A model generated the notes under the pieces. The model did not search any database. It was not told where the DNA came from and worked only from the letters and a program-made list of their open reading frames with translations. Positions 26,817 to 35,172 of a stretch of 64,000 bases of DNA are shown piece by piece (the first letter of the stretch is position 1; each line of letters opens with the position of its first letter). The stretch comes from Bacillus sp. T33-2 (lineage in GTDB: Bacteria; Bacillota; Bacilli; Bacillales; Cytobacillaceae). The stretch is from positions 1 to 64,000 of the forward strand of contig NZ_PGVB01000017.1 of NCBI RefSeq assembly GCF_002860205.1. Reading direction: 5' to 3'. The position numbers and the translations under genes are program-made.

Positions 26817-27154
26817 CACGCATCCCTTCTGATCCCCAAGATTTTACGCATATTGGCGAGCTCTCTTTGGATAACCTCCTCACTCGCCGGTTTGACTTGC
26901 GTTTGCATAAGCGCCCGGGTAGCCTCGGCTCCCGGTATTTCCCTTGAAACCACGGCGGTTTTTTTGACCAGATCAGAAATTTTAGGTGGAAAAGGGGATT
27001 CAGCTACAAACGCAAACAGTTTTTCTTTTACTGGTTCAAAAGGGTAATGCTTAAACACTTCATGCCAGGCATCCACTTTTTGCTGGTCCATCTCAAACTG
27101 GTCATAATACACGGATATCGTCATCATGATCAAATACGTCTCCCGCTTAGTCAT
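26816..27154 (-). CDS. Helicase loader/inhibitor (G39P-like)
   Basis: 112 residues. The pattern TLIMMTISVYYDQFEMDQQK-like followed by VDAWHEVFKHYPFEPVKEKL and FPPKISDLVK matches the replicative helicase loader/inhibitor family, whose model is SPP1 gp39: a small monomer that holds the DnaB-type helicase and delivers it to the origin protein. It sits between the organiser and helicase genes, in the SPP1 order 38-39-40. It overlaps the upstream gene by eight bases and the helicase gene by one. Confidence 0.88.
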   Translation of the reverse strand: MTKRETYLIMMTISVYYDQFEMDQQKVDAWHEVFKHYPFEPVKEKLFAFVAESPFPPKISDLVKKTAVVSREIPGAEATRALMQTQVKPASEEVIQRELANMRKILGIRRDA

Positions 27155-27893
27155 TTAAATCAAAATCCTCCTCCCGCCACAGTTTCTTGTTCGATTTCTG
27201 GTTTAAATAAGACTCGAACTTCACGCCAAACAATGTTTCCGGCCGCAGATATTTGCTCCACTGCGGATCGTTCAGCCACTCAGCAGCCTTCAAATCTATT
27301 ACTTTTATAAAGTCCTCCAGCCTGAATCCTTCATTCCATCGTGCCCGGATCAATTCTCTTGTTTTCCTTGTAAAAGCCTTGTAAGTGGAGTTTGTTTTTC
27401 GATTGAGGTAATCAATAATTTCTTTGTAGGGTATATCTTTCTCTGTTGTATTCTCTGTAGTAATCTCTGGTATTGCTCTGGCCAAGCCGGCCTCCTCCAT
27501 AGGGCTGTTTGATATGCCGGACGGGTCAGCCTGGCGGCAGGACTGCCCAAATTGAGACGATGCCGCCATATCCAGTGCCTCCACCTTTTTATAGTCAATG
27601 CTGTACCATTTCGTCTTATCAAGCTTCAATCGGTTCCAATTGCCGGAAATCAAATAACCCTTGTCCTCCAGCGACTTAATCGTCCGTTTAATCGTGCTCT
27701 CCGACCAGAAAGACAACTGATCCTGCCAGTCCTTATACGTATTGTAAATCCACTTCTCCCCCTCGATTTCATGCGAACTCCTTACCAGCCAGTAATGAAC
27801 CTGCTGCAAAAAAAGCGCCTCATTCAAACCAATCTTCTTCGCCAATGACGGAATCACCATCATTGGGTTTTCGTTGATTAATAGATTGCTCAA
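27147..27893 (-). CDS. Phage-type replication organiser (TIGR02220-like)
   Basis: 248 residues. The N-terminal winged-helix domain (about 10-110) has AKKIGLNEALFLQQVHYWLV and STIKRTIKSLEDKGYLISG. A variable linker (about 110-155) follows, then the conserved phage C-terminal domain: EIIDYLNRKTNSTYKAFTRK near 160, RARWNEGFRLEDFIKVIDLK near 190, SKYLRPETLFGVKFESYLNQ near 220. Such proteins bind the phage origin and recruit the loader-helicase complex. Start: an ATT/TTG-type start behind TGGAGG; the translated start at 27893 is TTG. It is the first large gene of the module. Confidence 0.9.
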   Translation of the reverse strand: MSNLLINENPMMVIPSLAKKIGLNEALFLQQVHYWLVRSSHEIEGEKWIYNTYKDWQDQLSFWSESTIKRTIKSLEDKGYLISGNWNRLKLDKTKWYSIDYKKVEALDMAASSQFGQSCRQADPSGISNSPMEEAGLARAIPEITTENTTEKDIPYKEIIDYLNRKTNSTYKAFTRKTRELIRARWNEGFRLEDFIKVIDLKAAEWLNDPQWSKYLRPETLFGVKFESYLNQKSNKKLWREEDFDLND

Positions 27894-27919
27894 ATTGGAA
27901 ACCTCCAGTGTGTATGATT

Positions 27920-27982
27920 TTATTCAAAGTACAACCATCGTTCACTTTCCTCATGTCCATCGGACGATTTATATCCGTCCAT
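27920..27982 (-). CDS. Possible 20-residue leader ORF of the replication module
   Basis: ATG with AAAGGAG at good distance, encoding MDGYKSSDGHEESERWLYFE and a stop 26 bases before the organiser gene. No family is recognised. The strong ribosome binding site is the main support. Confidence 0.35.
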   Translation of the reverse strand: MDGYKSSDGHEESERWLYFE

Positions 27983-28067
27983 CTGCTCAGCTCCTTTCAC
28001 TAGTTATATATAAGGAAGTGTCATGGAAGGACAGGGTAGGTAGAAATTTTTTCAAAAAAAAGAACCC

Positions 28068-28120
28068 TAGATAACAACATTGTTATTGTTATCTAAAGCT
28101 CTCTAAGTATTGTTACAATA
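28068..28120 (-). promoter_or_regulatory. Promoter of the replication module with overlapping operators
   Basis: On the minus strand TTGTAA, 17 bases, TAGATA form a candidate promoter. The -35 lies in the perfect palindrome TATTGTTACAATA (28108-28120). The -10 lies in a perfect inverted repeat with TAGATAACAA arms and an 8-bp spacer (28068-28095). This layout fits repression by a phage-type regulator, but no such gene is next to it. Confidence 0.6.
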
Positions 28121-28134
28121 GGGATATTTAACTT

Positions 28135-29028
28135 TTACCCCATTATTTTTTGTTTTTTCACCGGAATGTAAATGTCCATTACTTTGTTCTCTGATCCGTA
28201 ACATCTTTCATCATACAGTTCAAATTCCACTGTTCCATCATGTTCCAGGCCTGATTTTGGAAACCATTCCGTAAAGATGTAATTCCATGTGGACTGAATT
28301 GAAGGGCTAAACGATTCTTCATCTGACTTTGGTGTAGTGAAAACCGCATACTCTAGTTCGGGAAAACTCATATATACCATTCCTTCTGGTGCTTGAGTTC
28401 CCTCTTTTACTTCCATTCCGATGACATATACGAATTCACCTGTTTCAGCATCAAAATTGGTGCATATACCTAGTTCCTCATTTTTATTAATCGGATTCGG
28501 TATATTACAACCTAGTTTATTTTGCATGTACTGCTGCCAAAATTCCGGAATGTCCTTATTATTCAGACCGTCTATATTCCTCGTTTTAAGTTCGTAGCCA
28601 ATGATGTGAAAAGCAGGTTTAGTGACCAATTTTGGTTCCATGCAAAAACCTCCTGAAAAATGGTGTGTTATTAGGCAGGCTTTTCCGATTAAGGGGCCAG
28701 ATAAGCTTTTGGCGTCGCGGTATTGCCTTGGTGAAACTCCATAAAACTTTTTGAATGCCCGGTGAAACGATTCCGGGTATTGGAAACCAGCATCTAATGC
28801 AATGTCGATCACCTTTTCATCTGTATAGAACAAACGCTCTGCTGCATAGGTAAGCCGTCTTTTTCTCACGTAATCCATCACAGACTCACCGACCATTGTC
28901 TGAAATACACGATGATAATGAAAAGGAGAAAAACAAGCAATGTCTGCTAATTTCGTTAGTGTAATCTGTTCCTGCAAGTTCTCTTCAATATAATCAAGTG
29001 TCCTTTGTATACTGGCCTCATACCCCAC
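28135..29028 (-). CDS. AraC family regulator with GyrI-like effector domain
   Basis: 297 residues. An N-terminal double helix-turn-helix of AraC type (about 8-105; TLTKLADIACFSPFHYHRVF-like and IDIALDAGFQYPESFHRAFK, ending YGVSPRQYR). The C-terminal GyrI-like/effector-binding domain (about 130-295) has MEPKLVTKPAFHIIGYELKT near 130 and WNYIFTEWFPKSGLEHDGTV near 250, ending in DIYIPVKK. The architecture is that of Rob/YdeE-like regulators that sense small hydrophobic or cationic compounds. It is monocistronic, and no clear target gene is adjacent. Confidence 0.92.
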   Translation of the reverse strand: MGYEASIQRTLDYIEENLQEQITLTKLADIACFSPFHYHRVFQTMVGESVMDYVRKRRLTYAAERLFYTDEKVIDIALDAGFQYPESFHRAFKKFYGVSPRQYRDAKSLSGPLIGKACLITHHFSGGFCMEPKLVTKPAFHIIGYELKTRNIDGLNNKDIPEFWQQYMQNKLGCNIPNPINKNEELGICTNFDAETGEFVYVIGMEVKEGTQAPEGMVYMSFPELEYAVFTTPKSDEESFSPSIQSTWNYIFTEWFPKSGLEHDGTVEFELYDERCYGSENKVMDIYIPVKKQKIMG

Positions 29029-29389
29029 GCGTTTTCACCTGCCTTACATTCACTATAGCAGCAATCGCACAGCTGTTCTTAACATTTTTTGCGGTATTCT
29101 GTGTATTTGGAAAATCGGCCTTTAGGTTGGCGACCAGTATTCATGAACGTTCCAGGATTTTTGCAGCAGAAAAGCATGTACCTTCGGCCATGTTAGAAAT
29201 TGCAAGGTCTATGAAATTTGTCAAGTAACCCAAAAAAGACCGCTTTTTCAGACTCTATTTCAGCAAAACATCTGAATAGAAAAGAACTATGCGTAACAGA
29301 TTGTGCAATCTAAAAAAGATGCCAGGCTTCCGATATTCCAAGCCAATGGCACCCTTTTCTATAATAATAACTGATGAAATTAAGAGTTC
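29029..29389. other. Intergenic, 360 bases, one terminator
   Basis: Apart from the minus-strand terminator at 29312-29352 I see no gene. One plus-strand frame ending near 29228 looks weakly coding but lacks a start site and a recognisable family. Confidence 0.45.
29312..29352 (-). terminator. Terminator after the YolD-like remnant
   Basis: On the minus strand TGCCATTGGCTT, 10 bases, AAGCCTGGCA form a stem followed by a C and six T residues. Confidence 0.75.
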
Positions 29390-29458
29390 CTAGCCAAGAA
29401 TCTGACAATACCTAATCAGTTCGAACACCATTTTCAGGCCCCGGTCTCTAATGGACAT
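29390..29458 (-). pseudogene. YolD-like N-terminal remnant behind a LexA box
   Basis: A 22-codon frame starting MSIRDRGLKMVFEL. The IRDRG start is the hallmark of YolD-type proteins, which in Bacillus precede the UvrX/YqjW Y-family polymerase gene. It has a strong GGGAGGAAGG site. The rest of yolD and the polymerase gene are missing. Confidence 0.45.
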
Positions 29459-29476
29459 CTTACGACCTTCCTCCCT

Positions 29477-29490
29477 AGAACGTTTGTTCT
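29477..29490 (-). promoter_or_regulatory. LexA (DinR) SOS box
   Basis: AGAACGTTTGTTCT contains GAAC-4-GTTC, the core of the Gram-positive LexA site, 19 bases upstream of the YolD-like start codon. Confidence 0.65.
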
Positions 29491-29597
29491 TTTATTGTAA
29501 CCTGTAATAAAAGAAACTAACAAGCTAAGTTTTACCTAGATGAAAAGGACGTGATAAGATAATAGTGAACAATACTATTGAAAACGTAGGTGAGAGT

Positions 29598-29924
29598 ATG
29601 TCAGTGACTTTAGACAATATTTATTCATTTTTGGATGAAGAGAACAAAAATCTATTAAAATCTATCCTGACTATTTCTAAAGTGAATGGATACGAAATTG
29701 TTGAGGTTGAAGGTCGCGCCATAGACTTAAGAAAGGACGGTAATAACCCTTGCTTTAGTTTAATTTTAAAAGAAACTGATGGATTAATTTCGTTCTGTGT
29801 GTACAAAAACAAAGAATATATGATGATTAATGCAGATGTGGACGTAATTGCAGAGTATGATGATGAAGGGTATAAACAGGGGCTACACATGATAGCTTCT
29901 CATTTTGCTCCAAATAGAATCTAA
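29598..29924 (+). CDS. Hypothetical protein
   Basis: 108 residues from ATG 29598 (AGGTGAG just upstream); a GTG at 29565 would add 11 residues. I do not recognise the family. It is soluble with an alternating beta/alpha pattern: SVTLDNIYSFLDEENKNLLK, then NGYEIVEVEGRAIDLRKDGN, FSLILKETDGLISFCVYKNK, and an acidic MINADVDVIAEYDDEGY. It stands alone. The downstream bases to 30113 have an A-rich open frame of doubtful status. Confidence 0.65.
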   Translation: MSVTLDNIYSFLDEENKNLLKSILTISKVNGYEIVEVEGRAIDLRKDGNNPCFSLILKETDGLISFCVYKNKEYMMINADVDVIAEYDDEGYKQGLHMIASHFAPNRI

Positions 29925-30113
29925 GAAAGAATGATTAATGTTTGCGCACGGTTTATCAATTTCATCTATGAAAGTGAACAATCCTCCAGCCAAAGGCACG
30001 GAGGGTTCGAATTAGCATCTGCTAAACGAAAAGAAGAGGCCGAGCAGGAATTACATAAGCAAAAAGAAAAGTTAGGATCGCTTTCGAGAATTCTGGCTAA
30101 GTTTGGTCTGTGA

Positions 30114-30494
30114 AATTATAGGGAAAGCACGAATTGTTTTGAGTTACGGATTATCCGGAAAAATAGCAGTAGCACGGGTTGAATCTTCTTCTCCAGCATA
30201 CAGCCAATGAAATGTACCATCCTTGACATAGTTTTTACCACTGAATGACAAAAAGTGTACCAAGGAATGACAAACTGCTTACCACTTCAAACCTTCTGGT
30301 GATAAAAAGATAAAAAAACAAGTTTTGAGAATCAAAAATTTTATAGTTTTATACATATATGATTGATTTTCAGTAAGAATCACTCTTCTACAAACGGGCC
30401 ATATTATGGAATAAAAAGTGTACATAAGTATGCTTTTTAACAAAAGGAAAGTAGAATAAACTAAAATGTTTTTCTACTTTCAGGACATTTTATT
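30114..30494. other. Intergenic, 380 bases, possible gene relic
   Basis: The minus strand between about 30149 and 30245 reads GKNYVKDGTFHWLYAGEEDS and TRATAIFPDNP then stops. It looks like the end of a lost gene of unrecognised family. The WYL-gene terminator follows at 30441-30481. Confidence 0.35.
30441..30481 (-). terminator. Terminator of the WYL regulator gene
   Basis: On the minus strand GAAAGTAGAA, a 15-base loop, TTCTACTTTC, then CTTTTGTT. Confidence 0.8.
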
Positions 30495-31466
30495 TTACAT
30501 TTGATTCTCCTGCTCATAAAAATCGATTACAGCCCTTGCCATATCATATATATTTTGCTTTAAAATGTTAGGTCGTATGATTTTTATCTGATTCTCGAAG
30601 CCTAAAATATATTCTTTTGCTTCTTGTTCTGTGTCAAAACACAGCTTTATTGGGATCCATCCATTTTCTAAGGGAGAATCAATTTTTAATATTTGTACAA
30701 AGCGTCCGGTGAACTTTATTCTTTGAACGATAGATGGAGATACTTCAACATCTACCTCATATCTTGGTAGACTTTTAATAAATTCTTGTGTTGAGCTACT
30801 CCAATATTGGGCTAAATCAAAGTCATTTGGTCGGGTAAATGTTTCACTCATCAATAGCGCAGACCTCATTCTTGATGCTCGATAGTTTCGAATGTTCCCG
30901 TTTGATAACGCGATTAAATACCATGTGCTGCCTTTAGCAACTAACCCTAATGGGTTAACAACTCGTTCAACACATTCCCCATCTGCCCGTTCATATTTTA
31001 TTTGTAGTTTCCGATCTTCCCAAATCGCTTGTTGCAAAACTTTGAATGACTTCATTTTTTCAGTTGACTGTCTCCAAGCACTTGTATCAACATGGATTCG
31101 GTTCCATATATCATCGGCATTTGTCTGTAAGGAGCTTGGAATCGAAGCAAGTATTTTCTGACGTGCTTCATACCAATCTTTTGTTAATCCTAAGTCAGTA
31201 AGCAACTGGAATGACGGTGAAATAAGCAAAGACTTAATTTCATTGGCTTTCAAACCAGTTAAATTTGTTCGATATTGTTTAAGTAATCTCCACCCTCCAG
31301 CCTTTCCGCGTTCAGCCACAACAGGAATACCTGTCGCACTCAATGCTTCCATATCACGATGAATGGTACGTTCAGTTACCTCTAATTCCTGGGCTAATTC
31401 TCTGGTTGTCAATTTTCTTTTATTTTGAAGCAGAAGTAAAATGGAGATCAGCCTATCAGCGCGCAT
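30495..31466 (-). CDS. YafY-type HTH-WYL transcriptional regulator
   Basis: 323 residues. The N-terminal DeoR-like helix-turn-helix is ADRLISILLLLQNKRKLTTR then ELAQELEVTERTIHRDMEAL. The WYL domain (about 140-225) contains LVAKGSTWYLIALSNGNIRN, with the WYL triplet visible. A WCX-like C-terminal domain (about 235-320) follows. Members often repress or activate a neighbouring divergent gene. The reductase-like gene at 31859 is divergent across 392 bases carrying inverted repeats, so it is the likely target. Confidence 0.92.
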   Translation of the reverse strand: MRADRLISILLLLQNKRKLTTRELAQELEVTERTIHRDMEALSATGIPVVAERGKAGGWRLLKQYRTNLTGLKANEIKSLLISPSFQLLTDLGLTKDWYEARQKILASIPSSLQTNADDIWNRIHVDTSAWRQSTEKMKSFKVLQQAIWEDRKLQIKYERADGECVERVVNPLGLVAKGSTWYLIALSNGNIRNYRASRMRSALLMSETFTRPNDFDLAQYWSSSTQEFIKSLPRYEVDVEVSPSIVQRIKFTGRFVQILKIDSPLENGWIPIKLCFDTEQEAKEYILGFENQIKIIRPNILKQNIYDMARAVIDFYEQENQM

Positions 31467-31545
31467 AACTACCCACCTAAATGATTAAGTAAAAGATATT
31501 TAATTATGACAATAGATGTCATCATTAAGTATTATACTAGGTGTC

Positions 31546-31821
31546 GTGTAGCAATGGAACTTATTTACACAATAAGTATTAGCAGACATTGATTTTCGGA
31601 TTTATTGCGTAAATGAGCGGACATAAAAGCCTGATTTTTATGCTTATGATGTCCACTAATATTACTTAGGGGACATGATCACGCTACGTGAATGGAGATG
31701 AAGTCAAATTTTTCTCCTTGTATGTAGGGGTCCCGGTAGAAAGAATGGATGTTCACTATTACTTTTTCTCGTTTTTAATGTCCACTAATGATTAACGTAA
31801 TATTTGATTCTATTGCTACAC
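31546..31821. repeat. Intergenic block bounded by inverted repeats
   Basis: GTGTAGCAATGGAA (31546-31559) is mirrored by TTCTATTGCTACAC (31808-31821), 13 of 14 matching. Inside, TGTCCACTAAT occurs twice (about 31650 and 31781) and GCGGACAT once in inverted sense. No open frame is present. It could be a small non-autonomous element or two operator sites of the WYL regulator. Confidence 0.5.
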
Positions 31822-31858
31822 ACAGGCCCTATCTATTTGATTAAAGGGAGGAAGAATT

Positions 31859-32422
31859 ATGTCCAAAAACGTAAGACCAGGAAGAATAATTTTAGATTTA
31901 GCAGTAACTTTAGATGGTTTTATTGAGGGGAAAAATGGGGAAATTGATTGGTGTATCATGGACTCTGAGATGGAGTTTATTAATTTCTTAAATCAAATTG
32001 ATACTATTTTATATGGAAGAAAAAGCTACGATTTATGGGGACAATTTACTCCAGAAATTGAAGTTACTGATACTGAAAAAGAAATTTGGAAATTAGTTCA
32101 TAGTAAAGAAAAATACGTGTTTTCCAAAACGCAAAAAGGGACTGATAATAAAGCAATATTCATAAATGATAATATTCTTGAAGAAGTAAATAAATTAAAG
32201 AATAAGCCTGGTAAAGACATCTGGCTATATGGTGGAGCAAGTCTTATAACAACTTTTATCAATTTAGGGCTTGTTGATGAATATAGATTATCTGTTCACC
32301 CTGTTATTTTGGGAGAAGGAAAACCGTTGTTTATTGATATAAAACAGAGATGGAATTTAAAAATGGTTAATACAAGGACGTTCTCCTCTGGCGTTGTGCA
32401 ACTAATCTATCATAGGAATTAA
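31859..32422 (+). CDS. Dihydrofolate reductase-like (RibD C-terminal) protein
   Basis: 187 residues. The Rossmann-like RibD C-terminal/DHFR fold is shown by IILDLAVTLDGFIEGKNGEI (10-29), DTILYGRKSYDLW near 47, IWLYGGASLITTFINLGLVD near 121 (the NADPH glycine loop) and EYRLSVHPVILGEGKPLF near 141. Bacillus paralogues (YwjB/YyaP types) are uncharacterised reductases and not true folate enzymes. A GGGAGG site precedes the ATG. The gene is divergent from a WYL regulator, a common pairing. Confidence 0.9.
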   Translation: MSKNVRPGRIILDLAVTLDGFIEGKNGEIDWCIMDSEMEFINFLNQIDTILYGRKSYDLWGQFTPEIEVTDTEKEIWKLVHSKEKYVFSKTQKGTDNKAIFINDNILEEVNKLKNKPGKDIWLYGGASLITTFINLGLVDEYRLSVHPVILGEGKPLFIDIKQRWNLKMVNTRTFSSGVVQLIYHRN

Positions 32423-32738
32423 AATTGCAAATTCCAAAGATAAAATACTCGATAGTAATTGTCACTTCTTCAACAAATTCAGCTAATAGAAGCTCAAAAT
32501 TTTATTCCGTTATAGACTACTCAATCTTCCGTTAAAGGGCGCTTTTCTGAAATAAGGAAAGCGTCATTCTTTATGAAAAGGGCCATATAATTGAACAACA
32601 TCTCTAGAGGAAAGGAAATTGGATACTTTTAGTGGAAAGATAATCAAAATTTAGTATCAACTATTAGAACCAAGTGTTAAAATTATGGTAGATGTAGAGT
32701 GAAACTATAAATGTTTAAGGTTAATGGAGGAAGAAATT
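32423..32738. other. Intergenic, 315 bases, weak terminator
   Basis: CGCTTTTC...GGAAAGCG at 32540-32563 may terminate the reductase gene. The following GAAAAGGGCCATATAATTGA resembles other intergenic fragments here, such as AACGGGCCATATTATGG near 30396. No gene is seen. Confidence 0.45.
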
Positions 32739-33326
32739 GTGTATCAATTTGCAGCGTATTCTTTGAAATGTATCTTGCGTGTATTTGGAAAACTTCACGT
32801 TTATGACAAACAGAACATCCCTAAAGAAGGTCCTTATGTTATTACTTGTACTCATACAGGTTGGGTTGATGTTTTGTATTTAGGCATCACTTTATTGCCA
32901 AACAAAATACATTTCATGGCAAAGAAACAACTATTTACTAATAAATTGATAGGTTGGTTTTTGCGCAAATTTAATGCTTTTCCTGTGGATCGTGCTAACC
33001 CGGGTCCAAGTGTTTTAAAAATTCCTTCTCGACTGCTGGCTCAAGGTGAAATCGTAGGGATATTTCCAAGCGGAACAAGAATTGAAGAGCAAACCGCATT
33101 AAAACAAGGAGCAATTACAATTGCTCAGCGTTCCAAAGTACCTATCATACCCGCAGCATATGTGGGTCCAAATAGTTTTAAGGAATTGTTCATTAAGAGG
33201 GATGCATATATTATATTTGGTGAACCACTACATATTTCTAATTTGAAAGAACAGAGAGCCAATTTCACAAACTTGTTAGAAGAAAAAATGAATACTCTTT
33301 TGCAGAAGATCCAATTCAAAAATTAG
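32739..33326 (+). CDS. 1-acyl-glycerol-3-phosphate acyltransferase (PlsC family)
   Basis: 195 residues from GTG 32739, chosen because GGAGG (32726-32730) is correctly spaced. An in-frame ATG at 32724 contains that site. The family HX4D catalytic box is THTGWVD near residue 46, and the substrate-binding motif is FPSGTRIE near 115 (usual FPEGTRS, with Ser replacing Glu). Then IPIIPAAYVG near 147. It would transfer an acyl group to lysophosphatidic acid at the membrane. A single copy with no operon partner, so it may be an accessory acyltransferase. Confidence 0.9.
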   Translation: MYQFAAYSLKCILRVFGKLHVYDKQNIPKEGPYVITCTHTGWVDVLYLGITLLPNKIHFMAKKQLFTNKLIGWFLRKFNAFPVDRANPGPSVLKIPSRLLAQGEIVGIFPSGTRIEEQTALKQGAITIAQRSKVPIIPAAYVGPNSFKELFIKRDAYIIFGEPLHISNLKEQRANFTNLLEEKMNTLLQKIQFKN

Positions 33327-33488
33327 ACGAGAATGTGTAAAGAGAAATAAATCTTCTTGTTCAACTACCATGAAAATTAACTTCTAACTTCTGTAAAAAA
33401 GGCAATACTTAAGAAGACGCAGCTCGTTCGTTTTTTAAAAAAGGGAGAGCGCCAAATTCATTGACCTATGGTAATTAGATGGACTGGT

Positions 33489-34325
33489 TTAAGATGCTTT
33501 AGGTTCTTCTAACTTAACAATGTATCCTAAGCTTTCTAGTCGTCTCAGTGAATGCCTGACAATCGATTGTTGTCTCTGCTTATCAAAGTAGTCTTCGCCT
33601 AAGTCTACATACATTTCTTTACGTGTTAAGAGATAATAAGAGATACGTAACATAGCGTGAGCGACTACGATTCCAGCACGTTTCTTGCCTTTTCATGAGG
33701 CTGTACGCCTATACAGTGCTCCGAGATAGTTTTTGGACCCCCTTACGGAATGAGCTGCCTCAGTTAAAGCCGACCTCAAATACTTGTTTCCCTTTTTAGT
33801 TTTAGCCGATTTCCGTTTCCCTGCACTTTCATTTTGCCCTGGAACCAAGCCGGCCCAGGAACACATGTGAGACGCAGTTGGAAACTGCTTTTTTACATCT
33901 GTTCCGATTTCAGAAAGGATCTGTTCAGCCATCCTTGTCGCAATGCCGGGAATGGAATCAAGTATTTCTATATCCTCTTGATGAGAGCTTACTCTTTTCG
34001 CAACTTCTTGATTGAGCATCTCGATTTGTTCAGTAAGAAAGTCAATGTGGCCCAAAATGGTTTTTAACAGTAACCTTTGATGGGAGTTAATATAACCTTT
34101 TAAAGCCAGTTCAAGTTCTTCCTTCTTCTTTTTCATAGTGCGTCGAGCGAAGTTTGCTAGTTTCTCAGGGTCTTCTTCGCCATCTGCGATTGCGTCAAGC
34201 ATATCCCTTGCAGAAACACCCAATACATCCGAAACAACAGACCCCAGCTTAATGTTCGCACCTTCTAACACCTTTTGGATCCGGTTATGTTGTCTGGCTC
34301 GCTCTTTTAATCTTTTAAAATGAGC
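33489..34325 (-). mobile_element. IS110-family transposase remnant
   Basis: The minus strand reads RQHNRIQKVLEGANIKLGSV, then LDSIPGIATRMAEQILSEIG, FPTASHMCSWAGLVPGQNES and KYLRSALTEAAHSVRGSKNY, the C-terminal Tnp_IS116/110 domain. The N-terminal DEDD (RuvC-like) half is missing. An in-frame TGA after YRRTAS (33693) splits off the last ~68 codons (GKKRAGIVVAHAMLRISYYL to KLEEPKAS). The element is dead twice over. The missing 5' part is replaced by a fragment of an unrelated gene. Confidence 0.9.
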
Positions 34326-34556
34326 CATTCCAGCTTTGACACATCTGCCATTACAATTGTTATGGCTGAAGCCTAAGTCGTACAATTCCGGCTTGCGTAT
34401 CTTATACTTGTTCAGTACCTGGTCATGGTCAATGAACATATCGATTAGAGGAAAATCAACTTTAAAACCATTCTTATCGCTGTTCTTAGACCAGTTTTTT
34501 CGTATTGGCCCAGACCGGTGTGCCTCCATAAACCCGACGCCGAAGTAAAGTGTTGC
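34325..34556 (-). pseudogene. PAPS-reductase-family (N-type ATP pyrophosphatase) gene fragment
   Basis: The minus strand reads TLYFGVGFMEAHRSGPIRKN, then DFPLIDMFIDHDQVLNKYKI and ELYDLGFSHNNCNGRCVKAG ending MAHFK. The YxLGFxHNNCxGxCVKAGxAHF block is typical of PAPS-reductase/ATP-PPase family proteins. The fragment lacks both ends and is fused in frame to the IS110 fragment, giving a chimeric 278-codon open frame. Confidence 0.75.
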
Positions 34557-34580
34557 ATTTCATTAGCATGCAACTCGTAT

Positions 34581-34817
34581 TTATACTTTCAAGAATATTG
34601 CTATACATGTGGCCATGAAAGAATATTTCGGTGTGAAAACAGGTTTGAACGTAAAGAAAAGTCGTTTTTTTAAATAAATTAGTATTGTAAAACATACCAT
34701 ATTTGTAATAAGGATGAATAAAGTAGAAAAGCATAACACGTCAACAAACGTTATTTTTCGGTTAATTACTCTGGAATAGAGCATAACCGCAACAATAGAT
34801 GGCATAACTAAGGCCAT
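34581..34817 (-). CDS. Possible small or truncated membrane protein
   Basis: 78 residues with two hydrophobic helices (LVMPSIVAVMLYSRVI; LCFSTLFILITNMVCFTILI) separated by NRKITFVDV. No family is recognised. It ends close to the junction with the PAPS-reductase fragment and may be the surviving N-terminus of a longer protein. GGGGGA lies upstream but rather far from the ATG. The rest of the 34557-35141 stretch shows no gene. Confidence 0.3.
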   Translation of the reverse strand: MALVMPSIVAVMLYSRVINRKITFVDVLCFSTLFILITNMVCFTILIYLKKRLFFTFKPVFTPKYSFMATCIAIFLKV

Positions 34818-35141
34818 AACTTGATAAAAAAATCCCCCTCAGCATACATTTTAGAGTCTACTCTAGGGTAAGTAATGTGGTGTCGTGCACAAAAACAAAT
34901 TTTATTTTTAGAAATTTCTGTATTTTATACTATTATACCACAATCCTATAAGAAACTGATCGTACTGAATTGTTCTCCGGTTATTAAATTAATGAAATGG
35001 CAGCTGTAAGAGGCTGTTTTTATATAATTCTCAACATGTTTGTATTCAACACCAACCTTCATTTCAACCGGAAGTGACCTTATGCCAAAATAAAATTTAT
35101 TTCGACTATTGCATAATAATTCATAGTTAAGTATAATCAAA

Positions 35142-35160
35142 CCTAACTAAATTAGTTAGG
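35142..35160. promoter_or_regulatory. TetR operator
   Basis: CCTAACTAAATTAGTTAGG is a perfect 19-bp palindrome that ends 12 bases before the tetR-like ATG. Confidence 0.8.
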
Positions 35161-35172
35161 TGCGGTGAGTGG

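Noticed and set aside
29931-30113. 60-codon plus-strand frame ending ELHKQKEKLGSLSRILAKFG
   Set aside because: The second half looks weakly coding, but there is no start signal and no family match; it may be a gene tail, so it was not called.
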